NCBI RefSeq assembly: GCF_900111995.1
Contig: NZ_FOKF01000011.1
Location: forward strand, 1-64,000
Length of the DNA stretch: 64,000 bases
Direction of reading: 5' to 3'
Source of the DNA: Collimonas sp. OK607
GTDB taxonomy: Bacteria; Pseudomonadota; Gammaproteobacteria; Burkholderiales; Burkholderiaceae_D
The position numbers and the translations under genes are program-made. This document shows, piece by piece, positions 35,789 through 44,890 of this stretch; position 1 is the first letter of the stretch, and every line of letters begins with the position of its first letter. The notes beneath the pieces were generated by a model. The model was not told the DNA's origin, did not search any database, and saw nothing but the letters and a program-made list of their open reading frames with translations.

Positions 35789-36091
35789 TCATCCGCCGAT
35801 CATCACCGTCGGGCAACCGATCGCGATCTGGCCGCCGTGCGCGCAGCTGTCGCCCATCCTGGCAGCCGGTTTGCCGCCGATCATGACCGTATTCGATCCC
35901 ATCACGATGGAATCCGGCGGCCCGACGCACACGCAATTGTCGGTCACCACCGAAGCCGGCAACTTTCCGATCAGGACAGTCGGCACGCCGGGCCCGATGA
36001 TCGGTCCGCCTACGTGCGGAATCGGCGCCGGAAACGCCGGAGTTTGCATCGGGCAGACGTGCATGTCAGTAATCCTGGCTGCTAGCGGCAT
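35789..36091 (-). CDS. eCIS PAAR spike-tip protein (Afp10)
   Basis: The start is set at ATG 36091, preceded by CAGGAG; the longer frame to 36139 overlaps the spike gene. The 100-aa product has PAAR repeats: a DMHVCPM start, IPHVGGPIIGPGVPTVLIGK, NTVMIGGKPAARMGDSCAHG and a final GCPTVMIGG. His and Cys residues would bind the metal at the cone tip. It caps the spike. Confidence 0.93.
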   Translation of the reverse strand: MPLAARITDMHVCPMQTPAFPAPIPHVGGPIIGPGVPTVLIGKLPASVVTDNCVCVGPPDSIVMGSNTVMIGGKPAARMGDSCAHGGQIAIGCPTVMIGG

Positions 36092-36135
36092 TAAAAACTC
36101 CTGAAAATTTCGCCCATTCGGGGTAAATGCCTGCA

Positions 36136-37920
36136 TCAATTGATCATCACCATCGCGCCCTTGACGGTCGTCTGTCCACTGGCAGACAGCTCGGCCGTGG
36201 CCGAGCCCTTGGCGACAAAACCGATCTTGGCGGTGTTGTTGATGTTGAGAGCTTCACTTTTGATATCGGCTTGTGCGCTGTTTTCGATATTGGCGACTGC
36301 CGAAATGTTGACCTTGCCCTTGGCGTTAATGACGATGTCCTTAGGGCTGTCGAGCAGGATGCCGCTGGTATTCATTTCGATCTTGTTGCTGTTCTGATCG
36401 GTCAGGCAGATTGACTTGGCGTCGTCGCTCAAGACGATAGTGTTGTTTTGCGGTGTAACGATCGTGATGACCTTTTTTTCGTCGTCAAACACCACCTTGA
36501 GCAAACCCTTGGTCCACAACGCCTTGGTGTAATTGTCGGCGGTGAGTTCGTACGGCATTTTGTGCTGGCTGCTGTAGAGGCTGCCCAGCACCACCGGATG
36601 CGATGGATCGTTGTTGAAATAACCGATCACCACTTCATCGCCTATCTCCGGGATAAAAAAAGCGCCGACGCCGGTCGACCCGTAAAAACTCGCCAGCCTG
36701 GCCCAGACTCCAGCCGTTTCCGCTTGCAACACCGGAATTGTCACTTGTATTTTGTATTGCCCTTCAGGATCAGCATCGAGCTTCTGCACCACGCCGATCT
36801 GCAATCCGCCCGCGCCGGGTAACAATCCTGAAGCCAAGGCATCGCCACCGTGCTGCTCGCTGAACCATTCCGGCGCCATGCCGAATTCCACCTCCGTGAC
36901 CCAGTTGCCATCGCTGATGTCGTGATGGACGGCGCTGACGAACACACTGCCGCTGAAGCGCTTGCCCACGCCGACCAGTTCGATCATGGTGCCGGGCTTG
37001 GCCGTTGCACTACCCTGAAATTTCATTTTCCCGCGGATCTTGGCCAGCGCAGCCTTCATTTGCCGTGCCGCCGTCCATGTCTTGATCTCGCCGCTCTCCA
37101 GTGGCGCCGCAGTCTGCAGCCGGTATATCGCCGGCCCCGCCACTTTGGCAAGATCGCCTGCAGTCAGATTGCCTTGTTCATTCAAGGTCGCGGGGCTGGA
37201 AGTCTGCTGCGCCACGGCCTGAGTGGCGGGATCCCAGGCGGCGCCAACCACGCTTTGCAACTGCGTACGCGCATCGATATCGGCCTGGAACGTCATCAGA
37301 TCGATGCCGTAGGTCACTTTCAACACGGCCGCAGCGCTGGTCTGCGGCGGCTTGACGATCACGCAGGCGTCATCGGGAATCACTAGGAACCCATTGGCTT
37401 CGGCGCGCGAAACGACGAAATCCCAATCGCTGCTGTAGTACTGGACGATCTCTTTATGCTGGGTATCGGACGCTGCGACATCGGCACTCACACCGCACGG
37501 CGACACCAGTTTGCGGATGATGTCGCTGTCCTTAAGATCGACGTAATTGGCATTCTTCTTACCGATGGTCAGCGCCACCGCTTGGTGCTTGCATTCGATC
37601 TGCAGACGGGCCTCGTTGTTGTTGCTTATCTTGATGCCGTGCTTGACCACAATACCCTGAAACACCATCGCAACCTCACTACCGTAGCCGGCGCTGATCA
37701 CGATAGCCTTGCCGGGAGCGAAGACATCAAGGTCGCTGACCGGGAAATCGTCCTTCGGCATATCGCCGTCAAGTATGCTGATGCGCGCAGTCGGAATGCG
37801 ATTGACTGCCTTGCTCACTTCCACCGAAATAATCCTGATGGTGTCGGCGATGGGACTGCCGTCACTGGTAATGGTAAGCTTCAGCACCTCGCTGGTGTTG
37901 CGTTTTGGGGAATCAGCCAT
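36136..37920 (-). CDS. eCIS spike protein, VgrG/gp27-gp5-like (Afp8)
   Basis: This 594-aa protein has an N-terminal hub domain of the late control D type (PISARISILDGDM-like pattern, FDVV-like VVSRAEANGFLVIPDD), a central OB-fold (GVWARLASFYGSTGVGAFFIPEIGDEVVI in segments) and a C-terminal beta-helix of short repeats (KIEMNTSGILLDSPKDIVIN). It is the membrane-piercing spike, tipped by the PAAR protein encoded next. Confidence 0.92.
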   Translation of the reverse strand: MADSPKRNTSEVLKLTITSDGSPIADTIRIISVEVSKAVNRIPTARISILDGDMPKDDFPVSDLDVFAPGKAIVISAGYGSEVAMVFQGIVVKHGIKISNNNEARLQIECKHQAVALTIGKKNANYVDLKDSDIIRKLVSPCGVSADVAASDTQHKEIVQYYSSDWDFVVSRAEANGFLVIPDDACVIVKPPQTSAAAVLKVTYGIDLMTFQADIDARTQLQSVVGAAWDPATQAVAQQTSSPATLNEQGNLTAGDLAKVAGPAIYRLQTAAPLESGEIKTWTAARQMKAALAKIRGKMKFQGSATAKPGTMIELVGVGKRFSGSVFVSAVHHDISDGNWVTEVEFGMAPEWFSEQHGGDALASGLLPGAGGLQIGVVQKLDADPEGQYKIQVTIPVLQAETAGVWARLASFYGSTGVGAFFIPEIGDEVVIGYFNNDPSHPVVLGSLYSSQHKMPYELTADNYTKALWTKGLLKVVFDDEKKVITIVTPQNNTIVLSDDAKSICLTDQNSNKIEMNTSGILLDSPKDIVINAKGKVNISAVANIENSAQADIKSEALNINNTAKIGFVAKGSATAELSASGQTTVKGAMVMIN

Positions 37921-37924
37921 AGTC

Positions 37925-38608
37925 TTAAACCAGCGGAGGAAAGCGGAGCACCAGACCCGGCTCGAGGTTGCGGAAGTTGGTGAGATTGTTGATGCGGGCG
38001 ACTTCGCGGTAATACGACGGGTCGTTATAGATGCGGCTGCACAATAACGGCAAAGTGTCGCCCATAGTCACTTCCACCAGATGGCTCAGGTCAGGCGAAC
38101 TCTGGTTGGCCCGCAGACTGCTTTCCATGTTGCTCATCCAGCCGACGAAAGCAAGGGTAACCTTGGCGCGCAACGGTTCGCCGCTGGGCTTGAACATGGT
38201 GTAGTCGATGGAAATCGTTTCGATGCGTCCGAAAAAGATGAACGTGCCCCACAATACGCGCACATAACTCGGCTCGTGCTTCTTTCCATCGTATTTGGTC
38301 ACTGCGAACAAGGTGTTGATCATTTCGTTGACGCTTTTCATGCCGATCAGTTCGACCACGCCAGTGCCGTCTAGCACCAGATTTTCGAGCGTCAGGTTTT
38401 CCTCGCACATGGCGCTGAATTTAGGTAAGGCGCCATACTGGCCAAGCGTTTTTTTCTTGTTGTAGGCGATGCTTAGTTGACGCTTATACCCTGCCGGATT
38501 AATCAGGGCTTCAAACATCGGCTGGCTTCTATCGACAGTGATAGTCTCATCGCTGACCTTGCACGCGGCGATACTCAGTTTTTTCTTAAGGCCGGTAGAT
38601 ATACCCAT
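37925..38608 (-). CDS. eCIS LysM hub protein (Afp7)
   Basis: This 227-aa protein ends in a LysM-like motif (TLPLLCSRIYNDPSYYREVA, RINNLTNFRNLEPGLVLRFP). The N-terminal part (FEALINPAGYKRQLSIAYNK) is typical of phage gp53/Afp7-type hub proteins. It should bridge the tube and spike. It abuts the DUF5908 gene without a gap. Confidence 0.9.
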   Translation of the reverse strand: MGISTGLKKKLSIAACKVSDETITVDRSQPMFEALINPAGYKRQLSIAYNKKKTLGQYGALPKFSAMCEENLTLENLVLDGTGVVELIGMKSVNEMINTLFAVTKYDGKKHEPSYVRVLWGTFIFFGRIETISIDYTMFKPSGEPLRAKVTLAFVGWMSNMESSLRANQSSPDLSHLVEVTMGDTLPLLCSRIYNDPSYYREVARINNLTNFRNLEPGLVLRFPPLV

Positions 38609-38812
38609 TTACCGCTCCTTCGATCGACTCAACAGGTCCAGCACCATCTCCCTGCATGCCGCCAGAAGATCGTTACGTGTTTCCTCGCTGTCTTGCGCAT
38701 TGCCGCAACCGCCGGCTTGAGTCCGGCCGTCGACCGTACCGGTACCGCGGCCGCCATCGGCTTGCTGCGTCACACTGGATTTGATGCTCAACTGTCTTAT
38801 TTCGATCGACAT
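38609..38812 (-). CDS. eCIS small protein, DUF5908 type (Afp6 position)
   Basis: This 67-aa protein begins MSIEIRQLSIKSSVTQQ and ends LLAACREMVLDLLSRSKER, with a Gly-rich middle. DUF5908 proteins have this N-terminal strand and C-terminal helix and sit between the tube and LysM genes of eCIS loci. Their role is unknown. The reading frame is tightly packed between neighbours, which supports expression. Confidence 0.8.
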   Translation of the reverse strand: MSIEIRQLSIKSSVTQQADGGRGTGTVDGRTQAGGCGNAQDSEETRNDLLAACREMVLDLLSRSKER

Positions 38813-38817
38813 GATTC

Positions 38818-39282
38818 TTATATCAGCCTGTTTGAATAGGTGTAACTCAACACGATCTTCTCGATTGCCACCTCATTCTTGGTGGAACCGAAGTTTTCGA
38901 CTTCCCACTTCACCGGATAGGCATTGGCGAACGACCAGACGCGTAGCGGCAATTGTTTTTCATCCAGTAACTGCACGACGATAGGCTGGGCCACCACCGG
39001 CGTCATGAAACCAAGTTCAAATACCGACTTGCACCAGACCACCAGAGGCGAACTCAGCGGCGCAATGCCGCGCTTGAGTTCGAGGAAAGGATGTTTGACG
39101 CCCTTGGGCAAGGTATGGACGTAACGATTCTCGCCGCCTTCGACGACAGTTTCGGTCTCGATCTCCGCGGACATGCCCGACACCTCCTGAAAAGAGGTGT
39201 CGGTCAAACCCTGGGTGGCGCCGAATACCACCTTGAAATAAAAGGCCGATGGCGGATAAACGTTCGAAAACAAAGAAGACAT
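38818..39282 (-). CDS. eCIS inner-tube protein (Afp5-like)
   Basis: This 154-aa Hcp/gp19-type tube protein contains FYFKVVFGATQGLTDTSFQE, VSGMSAEIETETVVEGGENR and SFANAYPVKWEVENFGSTKN, the recurrent signatures of phage tube proteins. As the tube gene nearest the hub it probably forms the tube initiator. It is a paralogue of the next gene. Confidence 0.92.
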   Translation of the reverse strand: MSSLFSNVYPPSAFYFKVVFGATQGLTDTSFQEVSGMSAEIETETVVEGGENRYVHTLPKGVKHPFLELKRGIAPLSSPLVVWCKSVFELGFMTPVVAQPIVVQLLDEKQLPLRVWSFANAYPVKWEVENFGSTKNEVAIEKIVLSYTYSNRLI

Positions 39283-39324
39283 CCGTTTAACCCACGAGAA
39301 TGCTGCGGTCGCACCCGACCATCT

Positions 39325-39786
39325 TCAACTATTGGCAATCGTCAGACCCTCGTGCACGATTTCAATGGTTTCGATGGCAACTTCATTGCCTTCGGCCTTG
39401 AGATCGGTGCCGGTGATCTTGGTCGGCCATGCGTTGGCCAGGGTCCAGACCATGGTCGGCTTGCCAGCTTCATCCAGCAAACTGATGGTGACTGGCACCC
39501 GCTTGATAGTGTTCATCTTGATCTGGTTGAACCAGTCCCAGAACTTGTTATCGCCTTTGAAGGTGCCCTTCTTCATGGTCACGTTGCCGACCTTCTTCAT
39601 GCCAGGCATCTTGATGACCGAGAATTCCGGGCTGTCGCCGTGGCGGTATTTGATTTCTTCCGATTGCACGTCGAGACCGCTGACTTCCTGGAAGGACATG
39701 ACTTGCGAGTCCCACTTCACCTGGAAATAAAACTTCGGAAGCGGCCACAAACTGGTTGATTGTTTCGATCCGTCATCTGCCATCAC
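39325..39786 (-). CDS. eCIS inner-tube protein (Afp1-like)
   Basis: This 153-aa tube subunit contains FYFQVKWDSQVMSFQEVSGL, MKKVGNVTMKKGTFKGDNKF and LANAWPTKITGTDLKAEGNE, the gp19-like fold. It is adjacent to the sheath gene and likely polymerises as the main tube whose lumen holds cargo. Having two tube paralogues is usual for eCIS. Confidence 0.93.
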   Translation of the reverse strand: MMADDGSKQSTSLWPLPKFYFQVKWDSQVMSFQEVSGLDVQSEEIKYRHGDSPEFSVIKMPGMKKVGNVTMKKGTFKGDNKFWDWFNQIKMNTIKRVPVTISLLDEAGKPTMVWTLANAWPTKITGTDLKAEGNEVAIETIEIVHEGLTIANS

Positions 39787-39840
39787 AAACCTCGTCTAAA
39801 GATTGAATGTTAAAAAATCAGTCGGGCGATGCTGTCGGCA

Positions 39841-41409
39841 TCAGGATTTTTGCATTTGCTGTTGGAAGGTAATTTCAATGAACTCGGCCGGCCGGCTGAC
39901 TGCGACCAGTATGGAGACCTTCATCAAGCCCTCCAGGATATCGTCGGCGGTCATGGTTTCTCCGAGGCCGACGAAGACGCTGAAGGCATCGTCGGGGCTG
40001 GCGCCGGCCAGACCGCCGCGCTTCCAGACGCTGGTCAGGAAATTGCGCGCCATGCTCTTGACCGTGACCCAGGTGTTGGCCGTGTTGGGTTCGAACACAT
40101 AGGCTTTGCAGGCTTGCTTCAGCGATTCTTCGATCATGATCATGGTGCGGCGCACGCTGATATAACGCCAGTCGAGACTGTTGCCGTCGAGCGTCCGAGC
40201 GCCCCATACCAGTACGCCTTCGCCGATGAACGAACGGATCGCGTTGATCGACTTGCCTTGGGTAGTTACGTTCAGGTCTTCCTGCTCATCGTTGGAGATC
40301 GCCACCGTCGGCGACACCACGCCGTTCATGCTGATGTTGGCAGGGGCTTTCCAGACGCCTCGCGTGTTGTCCACCATAGTGTATAAACCGGCCATGCCGG
40401 CGGCAGGCGGCAGCAGATTGAGTTTTTTCTGGATCGCCAGAATGATTTGCGGATACAGGTTGCTGACCGCCAGCAGCGTTTTGTTCAGCGTCTGTATATC
40501 GGTTGCCGGATCCTTCGATTTGCTCCAGTCGGAAGCAATGGCGGCCAACGCTGCATTGAGCTGGTCGATCTTAACCTTGGTTGCCGGCGTCGGGTCGGTC
40601 GCATCGATGATCGGCGACAGTTCTTTTTTCAGCAGATCGGTCAGCACGTCGAGGGTGCTAATAGCGGTGAAATCGATGTCCTTGTCTTTGACGATCGAGG
40701 TATTGACCCACGGATAGTAAGCCGTACCGAAGTCCAGAAAATTGGTGCCGACCGATTCGCGGAAAGCGCCGACGCAATCGCCGGCCGGGTCCTGACGATC
40801 CTTGTAGCCGTCATACACATCCAGCAAGGCTATGCGGTTGCGCATCTTGAATCCGCAGTGCATCAATGCATTGGTCTGTACGGTCGTGCAATCCTGCGCC
40901 GACAGATGCACCGCATCGGGGACCAGCACCATGGTGGGTTCCTGTTCCTTGAGCAGCGTATCGATGCCCGCGGAGATTTTGTCGGCGTCGAGATCATCGC
41001 CGTAGTTGCCGACCGAGACGATGTAGCATGGGCCGCCGCCATTCTGGAAAAACAACAGCATGCTGTAATACAAAATGTAAGATGTACCTTCAGCCTTGAT
41101 CTGGTACTCCGTTCGTAGCTTGGTGGCGCTGTTAGTAATCGAGAAATCGCTGGCAACCGCAGGCGCCTTCGGATCGGCAGCCGCCAACGGATTGATCGAA
41201 AACTTGCTCTGCGGCGGCCCGCCATAGTAGGCATTGAACTCCGCCATGGACGTAATGCGCCAGGCTTTTTGAGCCAGCGAGCTTCCCTTGTTGTCGGAAA
41301 ATTCGGTATAGCCGATAAAGGCAGGCACTGCCGTCGCGACTTCGACTACAGAGTTCGGAAAGGCGTTCTTCTCGACGACATAAACACCTGGTGTTTTGTA
41401 TTGCGCCAT
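39841..41409 (-). CDS. eCIS contractile sheath protein
   Basis: This 522-aa sheath protein has the N-terminal linker arm MAQYKTPGVYVVEKNAFPNS and PAFIGYTEF, an insert-rich middle, and the conserved C-terminal handshake region (VWGARTLDGNSLDWRYISVR, FEPNTANTWVTVKSMARNFL, VGLGETMTADDILEGLMKV). Only one sheath gene is present, whereas Afp and PVC have two or three paralogues. The sheath supplies the energy of contraction. Confidence 0.95.
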   Translation of the reverse strand: MAQYKTPGVYVVEKNAFPNSVVEVATAVPAFIGYTEFSDNKGSSLAQKAWRITSMAEFNAYYGGPPQSKFSINPLAAADPKAPAVASDFSITNSATKLRTEYQIKAEGTSYILYYSMLLFFQNGGGPCYIVSVGNYGDDLDADKISAGIDTLLKEQEPTMVLVPDAVHLSAQDCTTVQTNALMHCGFKMRNRIALLDVYDGYKDRQDPAGDCVGAFRESVGTNFLDFGTAYYPWVNTSIVKDKDIDFTAISTLDVLTDLLKKELSPIIDATDPTPATKVKIDQLNAALAAIASDWSKSKDPATDIQTLNKTLLAVSNLYPQIILAIQKKLNLLPPAAGMAGLYTMVDNTRGVWKAPANISMNGVVSPTVAISNDEQEDLNVTTQGKSINAIRSFIGEGVLVWGARTLDGNSLDWRYISVRRTMIMIEESLKQACKAYVFEPNTANTWVTVKSMARNFLTSVWKRGGLAGASPDDAFSVFVGLGETMTADDILEGLMKVSILVAVSRPAEFIEITFQQQMQKS

Positions 41410-41430
41410 AATTTCACCCTCAGTTATTGT

Positions 41431-42321
41431 TCAATTGATATAAATCTCTGAAACCAATGCTGCCCTTCCGCCTACCATTTCCTGCGTTACCTTGCTCACA
41501 TCGGCATTGGCCAATCGTCGGATCAATATCCGATCGCCCATGTCGCCTTGCTCCCGCAACTGGAATCGTTGCGGATATTTTTGCTGCATCTCGATCTCGG
41601 CCTCGCTCATGAATACCAATGCCCGCCGGCTTCCAGGCAGTTGCTCCGGCTCTGCGGCGACGAAGCGTACCGTATCATCAAGATCGACGACGGCGAGATT
41701 GACGGCATCGATGTCGGCATTGCTAATGAAGTAGTACTTCCAAATACTCTTGCGCGCTGAAAACCGCACGTAGTAATTGACGCCACTCACGCTATCCACG
41801 TTCACGGCTGCTCCCTCGTCCGCTTTTCCGCTCGTTGTTGTCTGTCCCGCAACGTGATCGGCAAGATCAATTTCCGCTACCAGTACCGGTTTGCACAAGA
41901 CATCGCGGCGATCCAGATGCCGCGCCAGAGACGGCTCCGTCATCGCCTGCATCAGTCCGGCATCAACCGTTTCGCCTGCATGCAGACAGTGTCGGCCGCT
42001 GTCGTCGGCTATGCTGACACCGCTGCGCAAGTACAGCAGACTCTCCGGCGTCGGGATAAGCGGCAGTGTGTACTGCGAAAACAGCGGATCCTGCGCGAAC
42101 CACTTGAATGCCAGCAGCGCCGCACCCGGTGCGCAATCCGCTAGCAACACGCTGCGTCGTGCCGCTTCGCAAAATACCGCTACGCCATTGCGCTGCGGAC
42201 GCACCAGCAAATCGCGACGGCGAATCCAGTCAGCCGTCTCCGGAGTCGGCACGCAAGTAAATGTCGCCCCCAGAAAGGCGTGCTCAACATCGATGCTGAA
42301 CAACGGCGAATAGAAAGACAT
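41431..42321 (-). CDS. Conserved eCIS protein of unknown function, 296 aa
   Basis: The protein starts SFYSPLFSIDVEHAFLG and has a beta-rich body with RFSARKSIWKYYFISNADID and a C-terminal LVFMSEAEIEMQQKYPQRFQ. Proteins with this layout accompany the cap and sheath genes in many bacterial eCIS loci; no enzyme motif is seen. It lies 21 bp upstream of the sheath gene, so an assembly role is plausible. Confidence 0.7.
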   Translation of the reverse strand: MSFYSPLFSIDVEHAFLGATFTCVPTPETADWIRRRDLLVRPQRNGVAVFCEAARRSVLLADCAPGAALLAFKWFAQDPLFSQYTLPLIPTPESLLYLRSGVSIADDSGRHCLHAGETVDAGLMQAMTEPSLARHLDRRDVLCKPVLVAEIDLADHVAGQTTTSGKADEGAAVNVDSVSGVNYYVRFSARKSIWKYYFISNADIDAVNLAVVDLDDTVRFVAAEPEQLPGSRRALVFMSEAEIEMQQKYPQRFQLREQGDMGDRILIRRLANADVSKVTQEMVGGRAALVSEIYIN

Positions 42322-42361
42322 GACGCACTCCGATGGCGACAGGCAAATTCTTGGTTAGGTT

Positions 42362-42937
42362 TCAGTGATTCGCTGCCGATGCCGGCAAACGTACATTTGG
42401 TACCCGGGCCACGATATCGTCAGCGTCGAGCGCCACCATGCGCACCTTGTACAGTACCGAGGGCAGATACTTGCTCCCCAACAGCGTCCAGATATTGCTC
42501 AATTCATGTATTTTCAGATTCTCGATATCGAGCACAAGCTTCTCGATGCGCGGATCCAGTTCCGGCGTGACCTGATGGTCGAACACCGGAAATCGCTGGA
42601 AATAGGCAATCGCGCCGGAGATAAGTTTTAAGGCTTCGGAGTAATTGGCGCCGCTGAAATTGGCGGCGATCATCACATAGAGATTGAGGTAGAGCGGCGC
42701 GTTGCTAACAACCGTGCGCGAGGCACCGGCTGCGCTCGAGGTCTGCTGACGGTAAGGCACCGTATCTTTTTCCAGATTGGTCAGGAACACCACCAACTTA
42801 TTGTTTGTGTTGGGAGCTGCATGCCCGTCGGCGTCCACCAGACCGGACATCAACACGATGTCTTCGGTAAGTGCATAGGTCTGTTTGAGGGATTGGTTGA
42901 GCTGGACGGCCAGATGACTCACTGCAGCGTTGATCAT
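42362..42937 (-). CDS. eCIS tube terminator/cap (Afp16-like, DUF4255)
   Basis: The start is set at ATG 42937 after GGGGAAAC; the longer open frame to 43054 lacks a ribosome site. The 191-aa product has the DUF4255 pattern: HLAVQLNQSLKQTYALTEDI, APLYLNLYVMIAANFSGANY and LSNIWTLLGSKYLPSVLYKV. It should cap the tube and stop elongation. It is the first gene of the eCIS operon. Confidence 0.9.
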   Translation of the reverse strand: MINAAVSHLAVQLNQSLKQTYALTEDIVLMSGLVDADGHAAPNTNNKLVVFLTNLEKDTVPYRQQTSSAAGASRTVVSNAPLYLNLYVMIAANFSGANYSEALKLISGAIAYFQRFPVFDHQVTPELDPRIEKLVLDIENLKIHELSNIWTLLGSKYLPSVLYKVRMVALDADDIVARVPNVRLPASAANH

Positions 42938-43101
42938 GTTTCCCCGACACCTTTCGCGATGAAACTGTTCTTTTTCTGAGACAATTCGGCGACTACTGCA
43001 GATGTCTCTTCTTCCCTTCGCATGTCTTCCTAATGGAAGCACGCCCATCCTCACTCGGCATTTTATTTTTCAGCGGCAACTTTATTATAAGGCAATCGTT
43101 G

Positions 43102-43129
43102 CTTATAAGTATTTTTTTTGCATTGTCAA
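43102..43129 (-). promoter_or_regulatory. Promoter of the eCIS operon
   Basis: On the minus strand TTGACA (43129-43124) and TATAAG (43107-43102) are separated by 16 bp, matching sigma70 at 11 of 12 positions. The surrounding DNA is AT-rich compared with the genes. It lies about 165 bp upstream of the first eCIS gene, giving a long leader, and a second perfect TATAAT (43089-43084) lies inside it. Confidence 0.65.
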
Positions 43130-43443
43130 AATACAAATCCTTCTTTGTTGCATTTTCATGACAACAACATATCTCGAAATTTTTATCGCATCACTCCTGT
43201 AGTAGCGAAGCTTCTGTCAAATCATCAAAAGGACATCAGGAGGAAGAAGCGTTCATGCGACCGTTGAAAAAATGCGACTGGGGTGCCACCGTTAGCATCT
43301 GGCGTAGGAAGCGAGGCGACGCCGCTGGAGGATATTTTCCAAACCTTCCTGCATCAGCGCATGGACAAAAATGGATGCTGGGGCAACACTAAATTCCATT
43401 AAAATGACTGTCGCCCGATCAACACTGCATACTCAACGGAACT
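43130..43443. other. Intergenic region between eCIS promoter and DUF6916 gene
   Basis: The region holds no convincing gene. A 45-codon frame at 43255-43392 has a good AGGAGG (43238-43243) upstream but an unremarkable product. An overlapping frame ending GNTKFH resembles a gene remnant. It likely carries regulatory DNA for the eCIS operon and the 5' end of the DUF6916 transcript. Confidence 0.4.
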
Positions 43444-43734
43444 ATGGATATCCTCACGCTGGAACATTTTGCCGCACGCGTTAACGAGACTTTTTATTCT
43501 GTGAATGACGGCAATGCGCATTTCGTGCTGGTCGAAGCGAAACCGCTGGCGGCGCCTACCCTGGCCGGGATGCTGCGGGCGCCGTTCAGCCTGCTGTTCC
43601 GGAATTGCTCGCCGGTCCTGTTCACCCAGAAAATCTTCCAGATGAAACATGAAGCCATAGGCGAAGTGGGGATTTTCCTGGTGCCTGTGGCGCGCGACCA
43701 GGAAGGTTTTTTGTATCAGGCGGTATTCAACTAG
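43444..43734 (+). CDS. DUF6916-type small protein
   Basis: This 96-aa protein starts MDILTLEHFAARVNETFYSV and contains LLFRNCSPVLFTQKIFQMKH and the C-terminal FLVPVARDQEGFLYQAVFN. This all-beta pattern fits DUF6916, found next to tail-collar genes. Here it is convergent with them. Its role is unknown, but the association suggests a shared surface or fibre-related function. Confidence 0.7.
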   Translation: MDILTLEHFAARVNETFYSVNDGNAHFVLVEAKPLAAPTLAGMLRAPFSLLFRNCSPVLFTQKIFQMKHEAIGEVGIFLVPVARDQEGFLYQAVFN

Positions 43735-43751
43735 CCTGGATTTCCGCAGCC

Positions 43752-44327
43752 TTATGAAGCCTGCCAGCGCATGCTGGCATACGGGCCATCCTCATCCGTC
43801 GCAATAAATCCAAGCCTTTCGTAGAGCCGCCGTGCAGCGCCGTTGCGCTGGTCGACGTGCAGATTCAAACCGGCTTGATCCATCCGCGCCAGCTCCTGGG
43901 CGTCGTGCATCAGGGCCGTGCCGATGCCGCGGTTGCGCCATTGCGGCACCAGGCTGATATCGATGACCAGGAATTGCGGCGCCTGTCGCCACAGGTACAG
44001 GCGCCCTATCGGCTGCGCTGCTGATTCAATCAGGCAGAAATCCGCGTCCGGGTAATGGGTCAGGTAGTGGCGGTGCTGGAGCGCGAACTGGCTGTCGAGA
44101 AAAGTATGTTTTTGCGTCTCCGGCCATGACAGCGGCGCCAGTTCCTCAGCGCGCAGCTGGCGGTATAGAACGCGCAGGAATGCGATATCCGCGGCTGTGC
44201 AGGAACGCAGGGCGATGCCGCGTTGGCGCAGCACGGCCGGCGTTTCCGGAACTGCGCCGACCGGGAAGGCCGGCAGCGCAGGAAGTCCGGGGTCAGTCGA
44301 AGGAAGGGAATACACCTTGCAACGCAA
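43752..44327 (-). CDS. GNAT-family N-acetyltransferase
   Basis: This 191-aa protein has the acetyl-CoA binding motif A (SLVPQWRNRGIGTALMHDAQ), with preceding strand FLVIDI and a motif B ending RLYERLGFIATDEDG. The frame overlaps the upstream tail-collar gene by 35 bp; a later start near codon 32 (VLRQRGIALR) is possible. It is the last gene of the tail-collar operon and may acetylate a component of it. The substrate is unknown. Confidence 0.85.
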   Translation of the reverse strand: MRCKVYSLPSTDPGLPALPAFPVGAVPETPAVLRQRGIALRSCTAADIAFLRVLYRQLRAEELAPLSWPETQKHTFLDSQFALQHRHYLTHYPDADFCLIESAAQPIGRLYLWRQAPQFLVIDISLVPQWRNRGIGTALMHDAQELARMDQAGLNLHVDQRNGAARRLYERLGFIATDEDGPYASMRWQAS

Positions 44328-44826
44328 TGCAGAAATTCAGGGGCAGCAGCGGCTGGCGGTTTTCGTGCGGCAGCCCCCCGCCTGCGGCGCCGATGACGGC
44401 TGGCGCAAACGTCACGTTTGCCGTTGGGCTCGGTACAAACGGCAGGCTATTGGCCGGCCCGATCAGGCCGTAGCCGTTGTCTGGCGCGTTGCTCTGCAGC
44501 GCCGCATTCGATTGATGATAGACATTAACCGAATGACTGTGGCCAGGCATTTCCCCGATCCCCAGGGTAACCTGATCGGTACCGAAAGATTCGCCGATGG
44601 TGCGTTGGGTCAGTCCCGGGCCTTGGCCCTGGCTGCATGCCGCGCGTCCGGCAAAATTCGGCAGCTGGAAAGTGGTCCTTCCATCGCCGCCATAGTTGGT
44701 GCCGAGCAGGGAAAACAACGCAGTATATTGCTGGAGCGGCAAGGTGGCGCCGTTGCATTGCGCCCAGCCCACGGGCGCAAAATTGAAGCCGAAAATCTGG
44801 ATTTCACCCAGGAATGGTGTGGTCAC
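44293..44826 (-). CDS. Tail-collar (microcystin-dependent-protein type) protein 3
   Basis: This 177-aa protein contains FAPVGWAQCNGATLPLQQYT, LFSLLGTNYGGDGRTTFQLP and the end FCIALQGVFPSFD, the hallmarks of the phage tail-collar domain. MPGHSHSV provides a His-rich metal site. It is the third of three tandem paralogues. In phages such domains lie at fibre tips; the chromosomal homologues (MdpB type) have unknown roles. Confidence 0.88.
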   Translation of the reverse strand: MTTPFLGEIQIFGFNFAPVGWAQCNGATLPLQQYTALFSLLGTNYGGDGRTTFQLPNFAGRAACSQGQGPGLTQRTIGESFGTDQVTLGIGEMPGHSHSVNVYHQSNAALQSNAPDNGYGLIGPANSLPFVPSPTANVTFAPAVIGAAGGGLPHENRQPLLPLNFCIALQGVFPSFD

Positions 44827-44890
44827 GGTGTTCTCCTCATATCATCTGTTGGCGGCGCCTGCGTATCGCGCAGCAGGCGCACTGGCTGAG

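Noticed and set aside
43255-43392. 45-codon ORF with a strong AGGAGG upstream
   Set aside because: No recognisable protein features and competing frames; mentioned only as part of the intergenic description.
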